From Flavobacterium psychrophilum (lineage in GTDB: Bacteria > Bacteroidota > Bacteroidia > Flavobacteriales > Flavobacteriaceae), in contig CAMBZB010000008.1 in NCBI GenBank assembly GCA_945872245.1, positions 1 to 64,000 of the forward strand: DNA of 64,000 bases, in the 5' to 3' direction. This document shows positions 8,780 through 17,889 of this stretch, in pieces. Each line of letters opens with the position of its first letter. The stretch's first letter is position 1. The position numbers and the translations under genes were made by a program. A model generated the notes under the pieces. That model was not told the origin of the DNA and did not search any database. It saw nothing but the letters and a program-made list of their open reading frames with translations.

Positions 8780-9820
8780 ATGAAAGAAGAAATTAACGCT
8801 TATAATAATGTTTTAGAATTAATAGGTAACACTCCACTTATTAAACTAAATAAAGTTACCCAAGAGTTAGAAGGAAATTTTTACGCTAAAGTAGAGTCTT
8901 TTAATCCAGGGCATTCTACAAAAGATAGAATTGCTTTATTTATAATTGAAGAAGCCGAGAAAAGAGGAATTCTTTCTCCTGGTGATACCATCATAGAAAC
9001 TACATCTGGAAATACTGGTTTTAGTCTGGCAATGGTAAGTATTATCAAAGGTTATAGCTGTATTTTAGCGGTAAGTTCAAAATCTTCCAAAGACAAAATC
9101 GACATGCTTCGCAGTTTAGGAGCAAAAGTATATGTTTGTCCAGCGCATGTTTCTGCTGACGATGAGCGCTCATATTATAATGTTGCCAAGCGTTTGCATG
9201 AGGAAACCAAAGGTTCTGTTTATATCAATCAATACTTCAATCAATTAAATATTGATGCACATTATAAATCAACCGGGCCGGAAATTTGGGAACAAACAAA
9301 CGGTAAAATAACACATCTTATCGCTTGTAGCGGAACAGGAGGTACCATTTCCGGAACTGCAAAATACTTGAAAGAACAAAACCCCAATATTAGAATCTTG
9401 GGTGTAGATGCTTTTGGTTCCGTGTTGAAAAAATACCACGAAACTAAAGAGTTTGATAACAACGAAATTTATCCATACAGAATCGAAGGTTTAGGTAAAA
9501 ATTTGATTCCATCTGCCACAGATTTCGATGTTATTGATCAGTTTATGAAAGTTACCGATGAAGAAAGTGCACACGCAACGAGAGAATTGGCAAAAAAAGA
9601 AGGCTTATTTGTAGGCTATACTTCTGGAGCAGTCCTTCAAGCCATAAAACAATATGCAGATGAGGGAGAATTTGATGAAAACAGTAATGTGATTGCCATT
9701 TTTCCTGACCACGGTTCCCGATACATGAGTAAAGTATTTAGTGATGACTGGATGAACGACCAAGGTTTCTTTGACAGTATTAATGAAGAAGAAGCTCAGA
9801 AAATCGAATTTATAAAATAG
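8780..9820 (+). CDS. PLP-dependent cysteine synthase / cystathionine beta-synthase
   Basis: 346 aa from ATG 8780; the frame extends upstream only to a TTG, and the family normally begins near this ATG. It is a fold-type II PLP enzyme of the CysK/CBS group. K48 in [11 protein letters not shown] binds [14 protein letters not shown] is the substrate loop and SGTGGTISG the phosphate-binding loop. It lacks the C-terminal CBS pair and the N-terminal heme domain. It either makes cysteine from O-acetylserine or condenses serine with homocysteine; the EGLGKNLIP segment and the long C-terminus are seen in bacterial CBS, which I favour slightly. A terminator follows. Confidence 0.85.
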   Translation: MKEEINAYNNVLELIGNTPLIKLNKVTQELEGNFYAKVESFNPGHSTKDRIALFIIEEAEKRGILSPGDTIIETTSGNTGFSLAMVSIIKGYSCILAVSSKSSKDKIDMLRSLGAKVYVCPAHVSADDERSYYNVAKRLHEETKGSVYINQYFNQLNIDAHYKSTGPEIWEQTNGKITHLIACSGTGGTISGTAKYLKEQNPNIRILGVDAFGSVLKKYHETKEFDNNEIYPYRIEGLGKNLIPSATDFDVIDQFMKVTDEESAHATRELAKKEGLFVGYTSGAVLQAIKQYADEGEFDENSNVIAIFPDHGSRYMSKVFSDDWMNDQGFFDSINEEEAQKIEFIK

Positions 9821-9856
9821 ACTTCATAGATTTTTAGGAATTTAGATATTATATAT

Positions 9857-9886
9857 AAAAAACTCCAGAGTTATCTGGAGTTTTTT
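9857..9886 (+). terminator. Intrinsic terminator (bidirectional)
   Basis: Stem ACTCCAGA / TCTGGAGT with loop GTTA, flanked by six A on one side and six T on the other, so it can stop transcripts from both converging genes (the CBS-like gene and yebC). Confidence 0.85.
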
Positions 9887-9949
9887 ATGGCTAGTATTTT
9901 TAAATCTATTCCAAGTGGATCTTATTTCTAAAAAAACAAAAGGCTAAAA

Positions 9950-10660
9950 TTATTCTTCCATCGTATGATACACATTCATCACGTCATCATCCTCTTCCAA
10001 TTTTTCGATTAATTTCTCTACATCAGCCATTTCGGCTTCGGTCAATTTTTTGCTGATTTGTGGAATACGCTCAAAACCGGAAGAAAGGATTTCTATTTTT
10101 CTATTTTCCAATTCTTTTTGAATGGTTCCAAAACTGCCAAAAGGGGCGTAGATTAAAATCCCATCTTCATCTTCAAAAACTTCTTCAGCACCAAAATCGA
10201 TTAACTCCAATTCTAATTCTTCAGGGTCAATTCCATTGGCTGGTATTCTAAAATTACACGTATGGTCAAACATAAATTCTACCGAACCTTGGGTTCCCAT
10301 CGTTCCATTGCATTTATTGAAATAACTTCTGACGTTAGCCACAGTTCGGTTATTGTTATCTGTAGCGGTTTCCACAAGAATTGCGATTCCGTGAGGTGCA
10401 TAACCTTCAAATAAAACCTCTTTATAGTTGGCAGTATCTTTATCAGTTGCTTTTTTTATGGCGCGTTCCACATTTTCTTTTGGCATATTCACTGCCTTCG
10501 AATTCTGTATAACTGCTCTTAATCTTGAGTTGGCTTCCGGATTTGGACCACCTTCCTTTACAGCCATTACGATATCTTTCCCAATTCTGGTGAATGCCTT
10601 AGCCATTGCTGACCAACGTTTCATTTTTCTTCCTTTTCTAAATTCGAACGCTCTTCCCAT
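9950..10660 (-). CDS. yebC: YebC/PmpR family protein (translation or transcription factor)
   Basis: 236 aa from the ATG at 10660 (MGRAFEFRKGRK); an earlier in-frame codon at 10684 adds residues not found in the family. Hallmarks are KRWSAMAKAFTRIGKDIVMAVKEGGPNPEANSRLRAVIQNSK and NMPKENVERAIKKA. YebC-type proteins were annotated as transcriptional regulators and have more recently been linked to easing ribosome stalling at proline-rich stretches; which role applies here is not decidable. The C-terminus is acidic (EEDDDVMNVYHTMEE). Upstream on the same strand, gcvT ends 57 nt before this start. Confidence 0.93.
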   Translation of the reverse strand: MGRAFEFRKGRKMKRWSAMAKAFTRIGKDIVMAVKEGGPNPEANSRLRAVIQNSKAVNMPKENVERAIKKATDKDTANYKEVLFEGYAPHGIAILVETATDNNNRTVANVRSYFNKCNGTMGTQGSVEFMFDHTCNFRIPANGIDPEELELELIDFGAEEVFEDEDGILIYAPFGSFGTIQKELENRKIEILSSGFERIPQISKKLTEAEMADVEKLIEKLEEDDDVMNVYHTMEE

Positions 10661-10717
10661 TTCTAAATATATTTTAAACTGCAAAAATACAGTTATTAGT
10701 TATTTTTTCAAAAGTTT

Positions 10718-11800
10718 TTATTTCTTGTAAAACGGTAATTTTACCACTTTCGCGGGAACATCATTTTTTCGGATTCTGATGAAGATTTCGCTGCCAATCA
10801 TACTGTTTTCGGTAGTTACATAACCCAGTCCAATTCCAACATTCATAGATGGTGACATAGTTCCCGAAGTCACGATTCCAATGTGATTTCCCGAAGCATC
10901 CACAATTTCGTAATCGTGCCTTGGCACAGCACGTTCCTTCATTTCGAAAGCTACCAATTTTTTAGAAACTCCAACTTCTTTTTGCTTTTTTAAATACTCG
11001 GAATTGGTAAATTCTTTCGTGAATTTCGTAATCCAACCCAAACCGGCATCAATTGGCGAAGTGGTATCGTTGATGTCGTTTCCGTACAAACAGAATCCCA
11101 TTTCCAGACGCAAAGTATCACGAGCGGCAAGACCAATGGGTTTGATTCCGAAGGGTGCACCCGCTTCAAAAACTTTGTTCCAAATTTGTTCCACTTCCGC
11201 ATTTTTGCAATAAATCTCGAAACCTCCAGAACCGGTATAACCCGTTGCCGAAATGATTACGTTCTCGATTCCTGCGAAATCACCCACTTCAAAATGGTAA
11301 TAGGGAATTGCGGCCAAATCTATTGAAGTCAAAGATTGCATGGCTTCAACCGCTTTTGGACCTTGAATGGCCAATAACGAATACTCATTCGAAAGGTTTT
11401 TCATTTCTACACCCAAATCATTGTGCGATGCAATCCAATCCCAATCCTTATCAATATTAGAAGCATTTACAACTAATAAATACTGCTCGGCTTTCATTTT
11501 ATAAACTAATAAATCGTCCACAATTCCTCCCTCGTTATTGGGTAAACAAGAATATTGCGCTCTCCCGATGGCCAAAGTTGAAGCATCATTCGAAGTCACT
11601 TTCTGAATCAAAGCCAAAGCATTGGGGCCCGTCAACAAAAATTCGCCCATGTGCGACACGTCAAAAACGCCCACGCCGTTGCGAACTACTTCATGTTCCG
11701 CATTCACGCCTTCGTATAAAATAGGCATATTGTATCCAGCAAACGGCAGCATTTTTGCTCCCAAACTCTCGTGTATGTGCGTAAGCGCAGTATTTTTCAT
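10718..11800 (-). CDS. gcvT: Glycine cleavage system T protein (aminomethyltransferase)
   Basis: 360 aa from ATG 11800 ([17 protein letters not shown]), the usual family start; further in-frame ATGs upstream would add 4 or 19 residues. GcvT transfers the methylene group from the aminomethyl-lipoyl H protein to tetrahydrofolate, releasing ammonia. Visible hallmarks include [24 protein letters not shown], the folate-site region [13 protein letters not shown] and the C-terminal barrel segment [21 protein letters not shown]. gcvH and gcvP are not in the window, as is common in Flavobacteria where gcv genes are scattered. No glycine riboswitch is recognisable upstream. Confidence 0.95.
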   Translation of the reverse strand: MKNTALTHIHESLGAKMLPFAGYNMPILYEGVNAEHEVVRNGVGVFDVSHMGEFLLTGPNALALIQKVTSNDASTLAIGRAQYSCLPNNEGGIVDDLLVYKMKAEQYLLVVNASNIDKDWDWIASHNDLGVEMKNLSNEYSLLAIQGPKAVEAMQSLTSIDLAAIPYYHFEVGDFAGIENVIISATGYTGSGGFEIYCKNAEVEQIWNKVFEAGAPFGIKPIGLAARDTLRLEMGFCLYGNDINDTTSPIDAGLGWITKFTKEFTNSEYLKKQKEVGVSKKLVAFEMKERAVPRHDYEIVDASGNHIGIVTSGTMSPSMNVGIGLGYVTTENSMIGSEIFIRIRKNDVPAKVVKLPFYKK

Positions 11801-12037
11801 TGTGGATTTCATGTAAAAATTATGGGGCAAATTTATCGATTTTATTTCGAGTGACAAAGGGATTTAGGGAGCTATTTACTTCGCCAATTCGCTTCGCTCG
11901 TATTGCTTGTTACAATTTTTATAAACCTAAAAAGATTTGTAAAAAAAAATATTTTCACTGATATCCGAGCTATGAATTAGTTGAAGGAGAACTAATGAAT
12001 TTGGATTTAATTCCGTAATTTTAAGCAAACAAATCCA

Positions 12038-12886
12038 ATGAAATCGCCAATTCAAATCGAACGCGCTGCAATCCTCAAACGCTACAAACCCATTGACGCA
12101 CAAACCCATAAAGGGATTCAGGGTCATGCGTTGTTAATTGGCGGTAGTTATGGCAAATTAGGGGCGATGACGCTTTCTTCTAAAGCCTGTTTGAAAACCG
12201 GTTGCGGTTTGGTCACAGTTTTTATTCCGCGATGTGGTTATGAAATACTGCAAACTGCTAATCCTGAAGTGATGGTTTTGACGGATGACCAGGAAAAAAA
12301 CATTTCTAAAATAGACTTCGATTTTATTCCGCAAGCTATCGGAATTGGTCCCGGAATGGGGCAGGAGTTGGAAACTCAAAATGCGCTTCATGAATTCCTA
12401 ATAAATGACAAGACTCCTTTAGTTATTGATGCGGATGCGCTGAATATACTTGCTGAAAATCCGGAATGGGTTTTTCTTTTACCGGCGAAAACTATTCTCA
12501 CGCCACATCCTAAAGAACTGGAACGAATCATTGGAAAATGGGAATCAGATTCCGAAAAAATGGAAAAAACAATCGCTTTTTCTAAAAAAGAGCATTTGAT
12601 TATTGTAATGAAAGGGGCGCCAACATTCATAATTGATGGCGAAACAGTATACGAAAACATGACTGGAAATCCCGCTTTGGCAACAGCCGGAACCGGTGAT
12701 GTGCTGACGGGAATGATTACGAGTTTGTTGGCACAATCCTACGAACCCATTGATGCAGCAATACTGGGCGTTTATCTCCACGGATTGACTGCCGACATTG
12801 CTTTACCCGAAACGGGTTTTCAAGCCTTTATCGCTTCAGATGTTATTGCGAATATTGGAAAGGCTTATTTGAGTTTGGAAGAGTAA
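12038..12886 (+). CDS. nnrD: ADP-dependent NAD(P)H-hydrate dehydratase
   Basis: 282 aa, ribokinase-like fold (YjeF C-terminal / CARKD family). It dehydrates damaged NAD(P)H hydrates back to NAD(P)H using ADP. Motifs: [51 protein letters not shown], and the anion hole and catalytic Asp in [13 protein letters not shown]. In many bacteria this domain is fused to the N-terminal epimerase NnrE; here only the dehydratase part exists, so the epimerase must be encoded elsewhere. It converges on thrC, with stop codons 2 nt apart. Confidence 0.92.
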   Translation: MKSPIQIERAAILKRYKPIDAQTHKGIQGHALLIGGSYGKLGAMTLSSKACLKTGCGLVTVFIPRCGYEILQTANPEVMVLTDDQEKNISKIDFDFIPQAIGIGPGMGQELETQNALHEFLINDKTPLVIDADALNILAENPEWVFLLPAKTILTPHPKELERIIGKWESDSEKMEKTIAFSKKEHLIIVMKGAPTFIIDGETVYENMTGNPALATAGTGDVLTGMITSLLAQSYEPIDAAILGVYLHGLTADIALPETGFQAFIASDVIANIGKAYLSLEE

Positions 12887-12888
12887 AA

Positions 12889-14178
12889 TTACCCCAAAAA
12901 CGTTTTTAATTCCTCGTAAGTTTTTATTTTTACGCTGATTTTTTCTTTGTTCAAGACGCTTTCAATTTGTTGAGGAATAGGCAATTTGATGTTTAATGCC
13001 GGCTCCACAACGTCTAAAAATTTTATAGGATGGGCAGTTTCTAGAAAAATCCCAATCGCGTTGACGTGTTTTTTTAATTCTTTTTTTAAACCTAAATAGC
13101 CTACTGCGCCATGAGGTTCAGCAATATATCCATCGGTTTTGTAGATGGATTGCATAGCGTCCAAAGTTTCGGCATCGGTATAAGAAAACGAAGAAAAATC
13201 TTTTTTGAATTGCTCTAAATCGTTGTTGTACATTTCCTGAATTCGGATAAAATTACTAGGATTTCCTACGTCCATCGCATTTGAAATCGTCGCGATAGAA
13301 GGTTTTGGATCGTAAGTTCCTTTTTCCAAAAATCTAGGAACGGTATCATTTACGTTGGTCGAAGCCACGAAATGTTCGATAGGTAAACCTAATTTTTTGG
13401 CAATGATTCCTGCGCAAATATTTCCAAAATTTCCACTTGGGCAAGAAAAAACCAATGGTTTTTTTTGCGATTTCAGTTGTTTGTAAGCGAAGAAAAAGTA
13501 AAACATTTGAGGTAACCATCGCGCAATATTTATCGAATTGGCTGAAGTCAAATTATGGTGTGAAAGACTTTCGTCTAAAAACGCTTTTTTGACCATATCC
13601 TGACAGTCATCAAAAAAGCCGTCCACTTCAAGCGCTTTGATGTTTTGTCCTAAAGTCGTTAATTGCCTTTCCTGAATATCGCTCACTTTTCCCGAAGGAT
13701 ATAAAATGATGACTTCGACACCTTGAACCCCAAGAAAACCACTAGCAACAGCTCCTCCGGTATCGCCTGAGGTGGCCACAAGAACCGTATTTTTATTTCC
13801 TTTTTTGTCTTTATTAAAATACGCCAAACAACGCGACATGAATCGCGCACCAACGTCTTTGAACGCCATTGTTGGTCCGTGATACAATTCTAATGCGTAA
13901 ATATCATCTTCTACTTTTACCGTCGGGAAATCGAAACACAAGGTTTCGGCAATGATTTTTTTTAAAGTTTCTGCAGGAATTTCGTCGCCCACAAATTGCT
14001 TGATGGCTTCGAAAGCAATTACTGAATTGCTCAGGTTTTCGATGTCTTCGAAAAATGATTTAGGTAATGGTGTTATTGATTCTGGAAAATACAATCCTTT
14101 ATCGGAGGCTAATCCTTGTATTACAGCTTCTTGGAAAGAAACTTTAGGTGCATTATGGTTTAAACTGTAGTATTTCAT
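12889..14178 (-). CDS. thrC: Threonine synthase
   Basis: 429 aa from ATG 14178 (MKYYSLNHNAPK). An in-frame ATG at 14199 would add 7 residues, but they would be read from a dispersed repeat, so the downstream start is preferred. PLP enzyme converting O-phosphohomoserine to threonine; the PLP lysine is in PTMAFKDVGARFM and the phosphate loop in VATSGDTGGAVASGF. It is the last gene of thrA-thrB-thrC, 36 nt after thrB, with the spacer largely occupied by the repeat. Regulation is expected through the leader upstream of thrA. Confidence 0.95.
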   Translation of the reverse strand: MKYYSLNHNAPKVSFQEAVIQGLASDKGLYFPESITPLPKSFFEDIENLSNSVIAFEAIKQFVGDEIPAETLKKIIAETLCFDFPTVKVEDDIYALELYHGPTMAFKDVGARFMSRCLAYFNKDKKGNKNTVLVATSGDTGGAVASGFLGVQGVEVIILYPSGKVSDIQERQLTTLGQNIKALEVDGFFDDCQDMVKKAFLDESLSHHNLTSANSINIARWLPQMFYFFFAYKQLKSQKKPLVFSCPSGNFGNICAGIIAKKLGLPIEHFVASTNVNDTVPRFLEKGTYDPKPSIATISNAMDVGNPSNFIRIQEMYNNDLEQFKKDFSSFSYTDAETLDAMQSIYKTDGYIAEPHGAVGYLGLKKELKKHVNAIGIFLETAHPIKFLDVVEPALNIKLPIPQQIESVLNKEKISVKIKTYEELKTFLG

Positions 14179-14187
14179 TTTTATGTT

Positions 14188-14211
14188 ATTGCGAGGCACG
14201 AAGCAATCTCA
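14188..14211. repeat. Dispersed hairpin repeat (ATTGCGAG...CGAAGCAATCTCA), copy 1
   Basis: The 24-nt unit ATTGCGAGGCACGAAGCAAT plus CTCA can fold as ATTGC/GCAAT. A second copy with a longer loop is at 50337-50372. From memory this ATTGCGAG/GCAATCTC unit is common in Bacteroidetes genomes. This copy lies inside the thr operon between thrB and thrC. Confidence 0.65.
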
Positions 14212-14214
14212 TTT

Positions 14215-15138
14215 TTATTTAATTATAGTAACTCCTTCAGGATTCACTTTTGAAACGTGAATTTCATATGGTAAATTAATTTCGTCATATACGGCGCTCA
14301 TGGCTTTGGCTATTTTTTCGGCAGTTTCCTCTCCTTTGCTCAACGCAAAAATAGATGGGCCAGAACCGGAGATTCCAGAACCCAAAGCTCCATTTTCATA
14401 GGCGGTATTCTTGATTAAATCAAAACCAGGAATTAACATGCTTCGAACCGGCTCGATGATTTCATCGTGTAGGGAACGACCAATCAATTCGTAATCATTG
14501 GTATATAATCCAGCGACCAATCCGCCCACATTTCCCCATTGAGTAATGGCATTTTTAAGGGAAACGGTTTGTTTCAATACCGAACGCGCATCCGAAGTTT
14601 TCAATTCAATTTGGGGATGAACCACGGTGGCATACAGTTCTGATGGGCTGTCAATTTTGACAATATCCAATGGATTGGAACATCTCACCAAAGTAAAACC
14701 ACCTAAAAGGCAAGGAGCAACGTTGTCGGCGTGGGCATTGCCACTGGCTAATTTTTCGCCTTGCATGGCAAATTTCACCAATTCTTTTCGGGTAAAAGGT
14801 TGTCCCAGCAATTCGTTAATTCCGAAAACAGCTCCAGCTGAACTGGCAGCACTACTTCCGATTCCGCTTCCGGCCTTGATGTGTTTGTAGATTTCAATCT
14901 CGAAACCGAACTCAGTTTCCACTTCTTCTAACATGGCCAAAGCAGCAACACCAGCCACGTTGTTTTCGGTTTCCATAGGTAAATCTGCTCCTACAATTTT
15001 TGTGATGCTAACGCCTTTTTTATCAGATTTCCGTATAATCATTTCGTCACCCGCAGTAGTCAGGCAAAGTCCCAGTACATCAAATCCACAGGAAAGATTG
15101 GCAATTGTTGCAGGGCAAAATATTTTTATTTCATTCAT
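14215..15138 (-). CDS. thrB: Homoserine kinase
   Basis: 307 aa GHMP-family kinase that phosphorylates homoserine at the expense of ATP. The glycine/serine-rich ATP loop is clear (HIKAGSGIGSSAASSAGAVFG), as is the C-terminal glycine motif (NGALGSGISGSGPSIFALSKG). The N-terminus EIKIFCPATIANLSCGFDVLG is canonical. Second gene of the operon, starting 60 nt after the thrA stop. Confidence 0.96.
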   Translation of the reverse strand: MNEIKIFCPATIANLSCGFDVLGLCLTTAGDEMIIRKSDKKGVSITKIVGADLPMETENNVAGVAALAMLEEVETEFGFEIEIYKHIKAGSGIGSSAASSAGAVFGINELLGQPFTRKELVKFAMQGEKLASGNAHADNVAPCLLGGFTLVRCSNPLDIVKIDSPSELYATVVHPQIELKTSDARSVLKQTVSLKNAITQWGNVGGLVAGLYTNDYELIGRSLHDEIIEPVRSMLIPGFDLIKNTAYENGALGSGISGSGPSIFALSKGEETAEKIAKAMSAVYDEINLPYEIHVSKVNPEGVTIIK

Positions 15139-15198
15139 AGTATTATTGTTGTCGGTTGTCGATTGATTTTAACCATCAACCAATAAGTATCAACTAAA

Positions 15199-17646
15199 TT
15201 ATATATTTCCAATTCGAATCACATCGGCAAAAATTCCTGAAGCCGTAACGGCAGCACCAGCACCGGCTCCTTTTATCAATAAAGGCTGGTCAAGGTATCG
15301 GTCGGTGTAAAATTGCACGATATTATCTTTTCCTTCCAAATTATAAAAAGGACTTTCTTTAGGAATGAATTCCAATCCAACACTTGCTTTTCCGTATTCG
15401 AAAGTGGCCACATATTTCAAGCGACAGTCTTTGGCTTTGGCTTCTTTTAATAAATTCTCGAAATGAGCAGCATTCGAAAGTAATGATTTGAAAAAATCTT
15501 CATTGTTTGTTGTTTCCAAACATGCTACGGGCATGAAAGATTTGTTGGCAATATCTTCGATATCAAATTGGTAACCACTTTCGCGAATAAGGATTAAAAT
15601 CTTTCTGGCTACATCAACTCCACTTAAATCAATTTTAGGATCAGGCTCTGTAAATCCTTGTACTCCAGCTTCTTTTACAACATCATGAAAAGAAGTATTC
15701 TCGTCGAAATTATTAAAAATAAAGTTCAAACTACCCGACAAAACTGCTTGGATTTTATTGACTTTGTCACCTGAAGCTATCAAATGTTTCAAGGTGTCAA
15801 TGATAGGTAAACCAGCACCAACATTGGTTTCAAACAAGAATGGCGCATTAAATTTTCGTGATAATTGTTTTAGGCTACTGTAATTTTCATACGCTGACGA
15901 ACAAGCAATTTTATTGCACGTAACCACAGCGATATTTTGTTGCAAATATTGATTATAGGTTTGGGATACACTTTCATTTGCGGTAATATCCACAAAAATA
16001 CTGTTGCGTAAATTGAGTGCTTTTACATTTGAAATAAAGGCTTCCTTGTTTGCCGATTCTCCATTTTCTAGTAAGGATTTCCATTCTTTAAGATGAATTC
16101 CCTCTTCGTCAAAATGCATTTTTCTGGAATTGGACACGGCCACAACTCTTACATTTATTTTTAGGTTTTCTTTTAGAAATTTCTTTTGTTGGTTGATTTG
16201 TTCGATGAATTTTTCACCCACATTTCCAACACCCATTACAAATAGATTCAACTGTTTTGTGTTTTCTTCAAAAAAGTTTTCATGAAGTGTATTCAGTGCT
16301 TTTTTAACATCTCTTTCATTGATAACCGCCGAAATATTTCTTTCGGAAGCGCCTTGTGCAATTGCCCTGATATTGACATTGTTTTTACCTAAAGTACTGA
16401 ACATTCTTCCGCTCAAACCCTGGTAATTTTTCATGTTTTCGCCTACCAAAGCAATGATGCAAAGGTTTTTTTCAACAATGCAAGGATCTATTTTGTTTTG
16501 TGAAATTTCATTTGCGAATGCTTTGTTGATTGCATTTTCAGCATTTTCAGCATCAGCATTTAATATTCCGATACAAATAGAATGTTCTGATGAGGCTTGA
16601 GTAATAAAAATTACATTGACATTTTCGTGTGACAAAACTTCAAAAAGTCTTTTCGAAGAACCAGAAACACCAATCATTCCTGAGCCTTCAAGTGTAATTA
16701 AAGTAATATTGTCGATATGGCTAATTCCTTTAACAGGATTAGTGTTTGTGTTACTTTTGTTTGAAATGTATGTGCCTACTGCCTCTGGTTCGAAAGTGTT
16801 TTTGATCCAAATAGGAATGTTTTTTCTCAAAACTGGTTGGATTGTTGGCGGATACAATACTTTGGCACCAAAATGAGATAATTCCATTGCTTCCTGATAC
16901 GAAATAGTGGCAATAGGCTGGGCTTGTTTTACAATTTTCGGATTTGCGGTAAACATTCCGTTGACATCTGTCCAAATTTCCAATTCGGTTGCGTCAAGGG
17001 CCGCAGCAATAATTGCGGCAGAGTAATCAGAACCGCCGCGGCCAAGTGTAGTCCCAATTCCATCCAGTGAGGATGCTATAAAACCTGGCATAACAACTAT
17101 TTGAGAATCATTCGATACAAAATAATCGGAAATCAATTGATTTGTAACTTCAAAGTTTACGGCAGCTTTTCCAAAATTATTATTGGTTTTTATCAATTCG
17201 CGACTGTCTTTGTAGTCACAATTTTTATGTTTTTGCTTGAAGGCTTCGGCAATGATGTAAGAAGACAATAATTCGCCAAAACTCAAAATCGTATCGGAAG
17301 TTCTTGGCGATAATTCGCCAAGTAAAAAACAACCGTCCAATAAAGTTTCTAGGTGATTGATGATTCTTTTGATGTGACTTAGAGCGCTACTTTGCTCATT
17401 TACTGGAATTAATTCTTTGATAGCGTCTAAATGTTTTTTCTCGATTTCGGCAACGATTTCCTTAAAAATTTCGTCATTTGAAGCTGCTTTTTGCGAAGCA
17501 AGAACCAGTAAATCAGTGATTTTGGTGAAGGCGGAAACTACAACAATTATTTTATCTTGTTCTGCTTTTTTGATGACTATATCTAATACGAGTTTTATGT
17601 TTTGCGCATTGGCTACCGAAGTTCCGCCAAATTTTAATACTTTCAT
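15199..17646 (-). CDS. thrA: Bifunctional aspartate kinase / homoserine dehydrogenase I
   Basis: 815 aa. The N-terminal aspartokinase domain (about 1-290) begins with KFGGTSVANAQN and contains GRGGSDYSAAIIAAAL. Residues about 310-460 hold two ACT domains that normally bind threonine for feedback inhibition. The homoserine dehydrogenase part starts near residue 465 with the NAD(P) loop VMGVGNVGEKF and includes the catalytic region VGAGLPIIDTLKHLIASGDKV and GFTEPDPKIDLSGVDVARK. It catalyses the first and third steps from aspartate toward threonine and methionine. First gene of thrA-thrB-thrC, with the Thr-rich leader ORF ending 95 nt upstream. Confidence 0.96.
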   Translation of the reverse strand: MKVLKFGGTSVANAQNIKLVLDIVIKKAEQDKIIVVVSAFTKITDLLVLASQKAASNDEIFKEIVAEIEKKHLDAIKELIPVNEQSSALSHIKRIINHLETLLDGCFLLGELSPRTSDTILSFGELLSSYIIAEAFKQKHKNCDYKDSRELIKTNNNFGKAAVNFEVTNQLISDYFVSNDSQIVVMPGFIASSLDGIGTTLGRGGSDYSAAIIAAALDATELEIWTDVNGMFTANPKIVKQAQPIATISYQEAMELSHFGAKVLYPPTIQPVLRKNIPIWIKNTFEPEAVGTYISNKSNTNTNPVKGISHIDNITLITLEGSGMIGVSGSSKRLFEVLSHENVNVIFITQASSEHSICIGILNADAENAENAINKAFANEISQNKIDPCIVEKNLCIIALVGENMKNYQGLSGRMFSTLGKNNVNIRAIAQGASERNISAVINERDVKKALNTLHENFFEENTKQLNLFVMGVGNVGEKFIEQINQQKKFLKENLKINVRVVAVSNSRKMHFDEEGIHLKEWKSLLENGESANKEAFISNVKALNLRNSIFVDITANESVSQTYNQYLQQNIAVVTCNKIACSSAYENYSSLKQLSRKFNAPFLFETNVGAGLPIIDTLKHLIASGDKVNKIQAVLSGSLNFIFNNFDENTSFHDVVKEAGVQGFTEPDPKIDLSGVDVARKILILIRESGYQFDIEDIANKSFMPVACLETTNNEDFFKSLLSNAAHFENLLKEAKAKDCRLKYVATFEYGKASVGLEFIPKESPFYNLEGKDNIVQFYTDRYLDQPLLIKGAGAGAAVTASGIFADVIRIGNI

Positions 17647-17741
17647 TTTGTTGTTTTTATTTGAAAATGCACTATTTTTTATATATCCAAAATCTTTCTT
17701 TCTTTTGAAAAAATTATATTATTAGGATTATATGTGAAATT

Positions 17742-17849
17742 TTACCCCAAAGGGGTAGTGGTGGTTGTAGTAGTGGTAGATGCAACAGAAAAACAAACCC
17801 AAATTTGAGCTGTTATCGAAAAGTGATGTATATTGCAGTTGTTTGCCAT
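17742..17849 (-). CDS. thrL: thr operon leader peptide (35 aa, eight consecutive Thr)
   Basis: A short ORF from ATG 17849 to TAA, read codon by codon on the minus strand. It ends Ala-Ser-(Thr)8-Pro-Leu-Gly. The Thr codons are ACC, ACT, ACT, ACA, ACC, ACC, ACT, ACC, so all threonyl-tRNA isoacceptors reading ACC/ACT/ACA are sampled. It lies just upstream of thrA, has a good promoter immediately before it, and a hairpin overlaps its stop. This is the expected design of a transcription-attenuation leader that senses charged tRNA-Thr. The upstream half (residues 1-24) may not be translated if an internal start is used. Confidence 0.85.
   Translation of the reverse strand: MANNCNIHHFSITAQIWVCFSVASTTTTTTTTPLG
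17743..17757 (-). promoter_or_regulatory. Attenuator-region palindrome at leader stop codon
   Basis: TACCCC-TTT-GGGGTA (minus strand) is a perfect 6-bp hairpin covering the last leader codons and the stop. A short T-run on the minus strand occurs at about 17707-17713. A ribosome stalled on the Thr codons would cover or free this stem. The alternative antiterminator pairing cannot be fixed by eye. Confidence 0.55.
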
Positions 17850-17859
17850 AATTATTTTT

Positions 17860-17888
17860 CAAAAGTACATTTTTTTATAAAAAAACAA
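17860..17888 (-). promoter_or_regulatory. thr operon promoter
   Basis: The minus strand reads TTG (17888-17886), 18 nt, then TACTTTTG (17867-17860), a full match to the Bacteroidetes TTG-N17-23-TAnnTTTG promoter. The leader ATG lies only about 10 nt downstream, so the leader mRNA would have a very short 5' end. Confidence 0.65.
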
Positions 17889-17889
17889 A

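Noticed and set aside
11880..11915. GC-richer segment with TTCGCTTCGCTCG in the gcvT-nnrD spacer
   Set aside because: May be another dispersed repeat, but no second copy was seen in this window, so it is not listed as a feature.
14178..14199. Upstream in-frame start for thrC adding seven residues (MPRNNIK)
   Set aside because: The extra codons are read from a dispersed hairpin repeat; the next ATG gives the family-typical MKYYSLN start.
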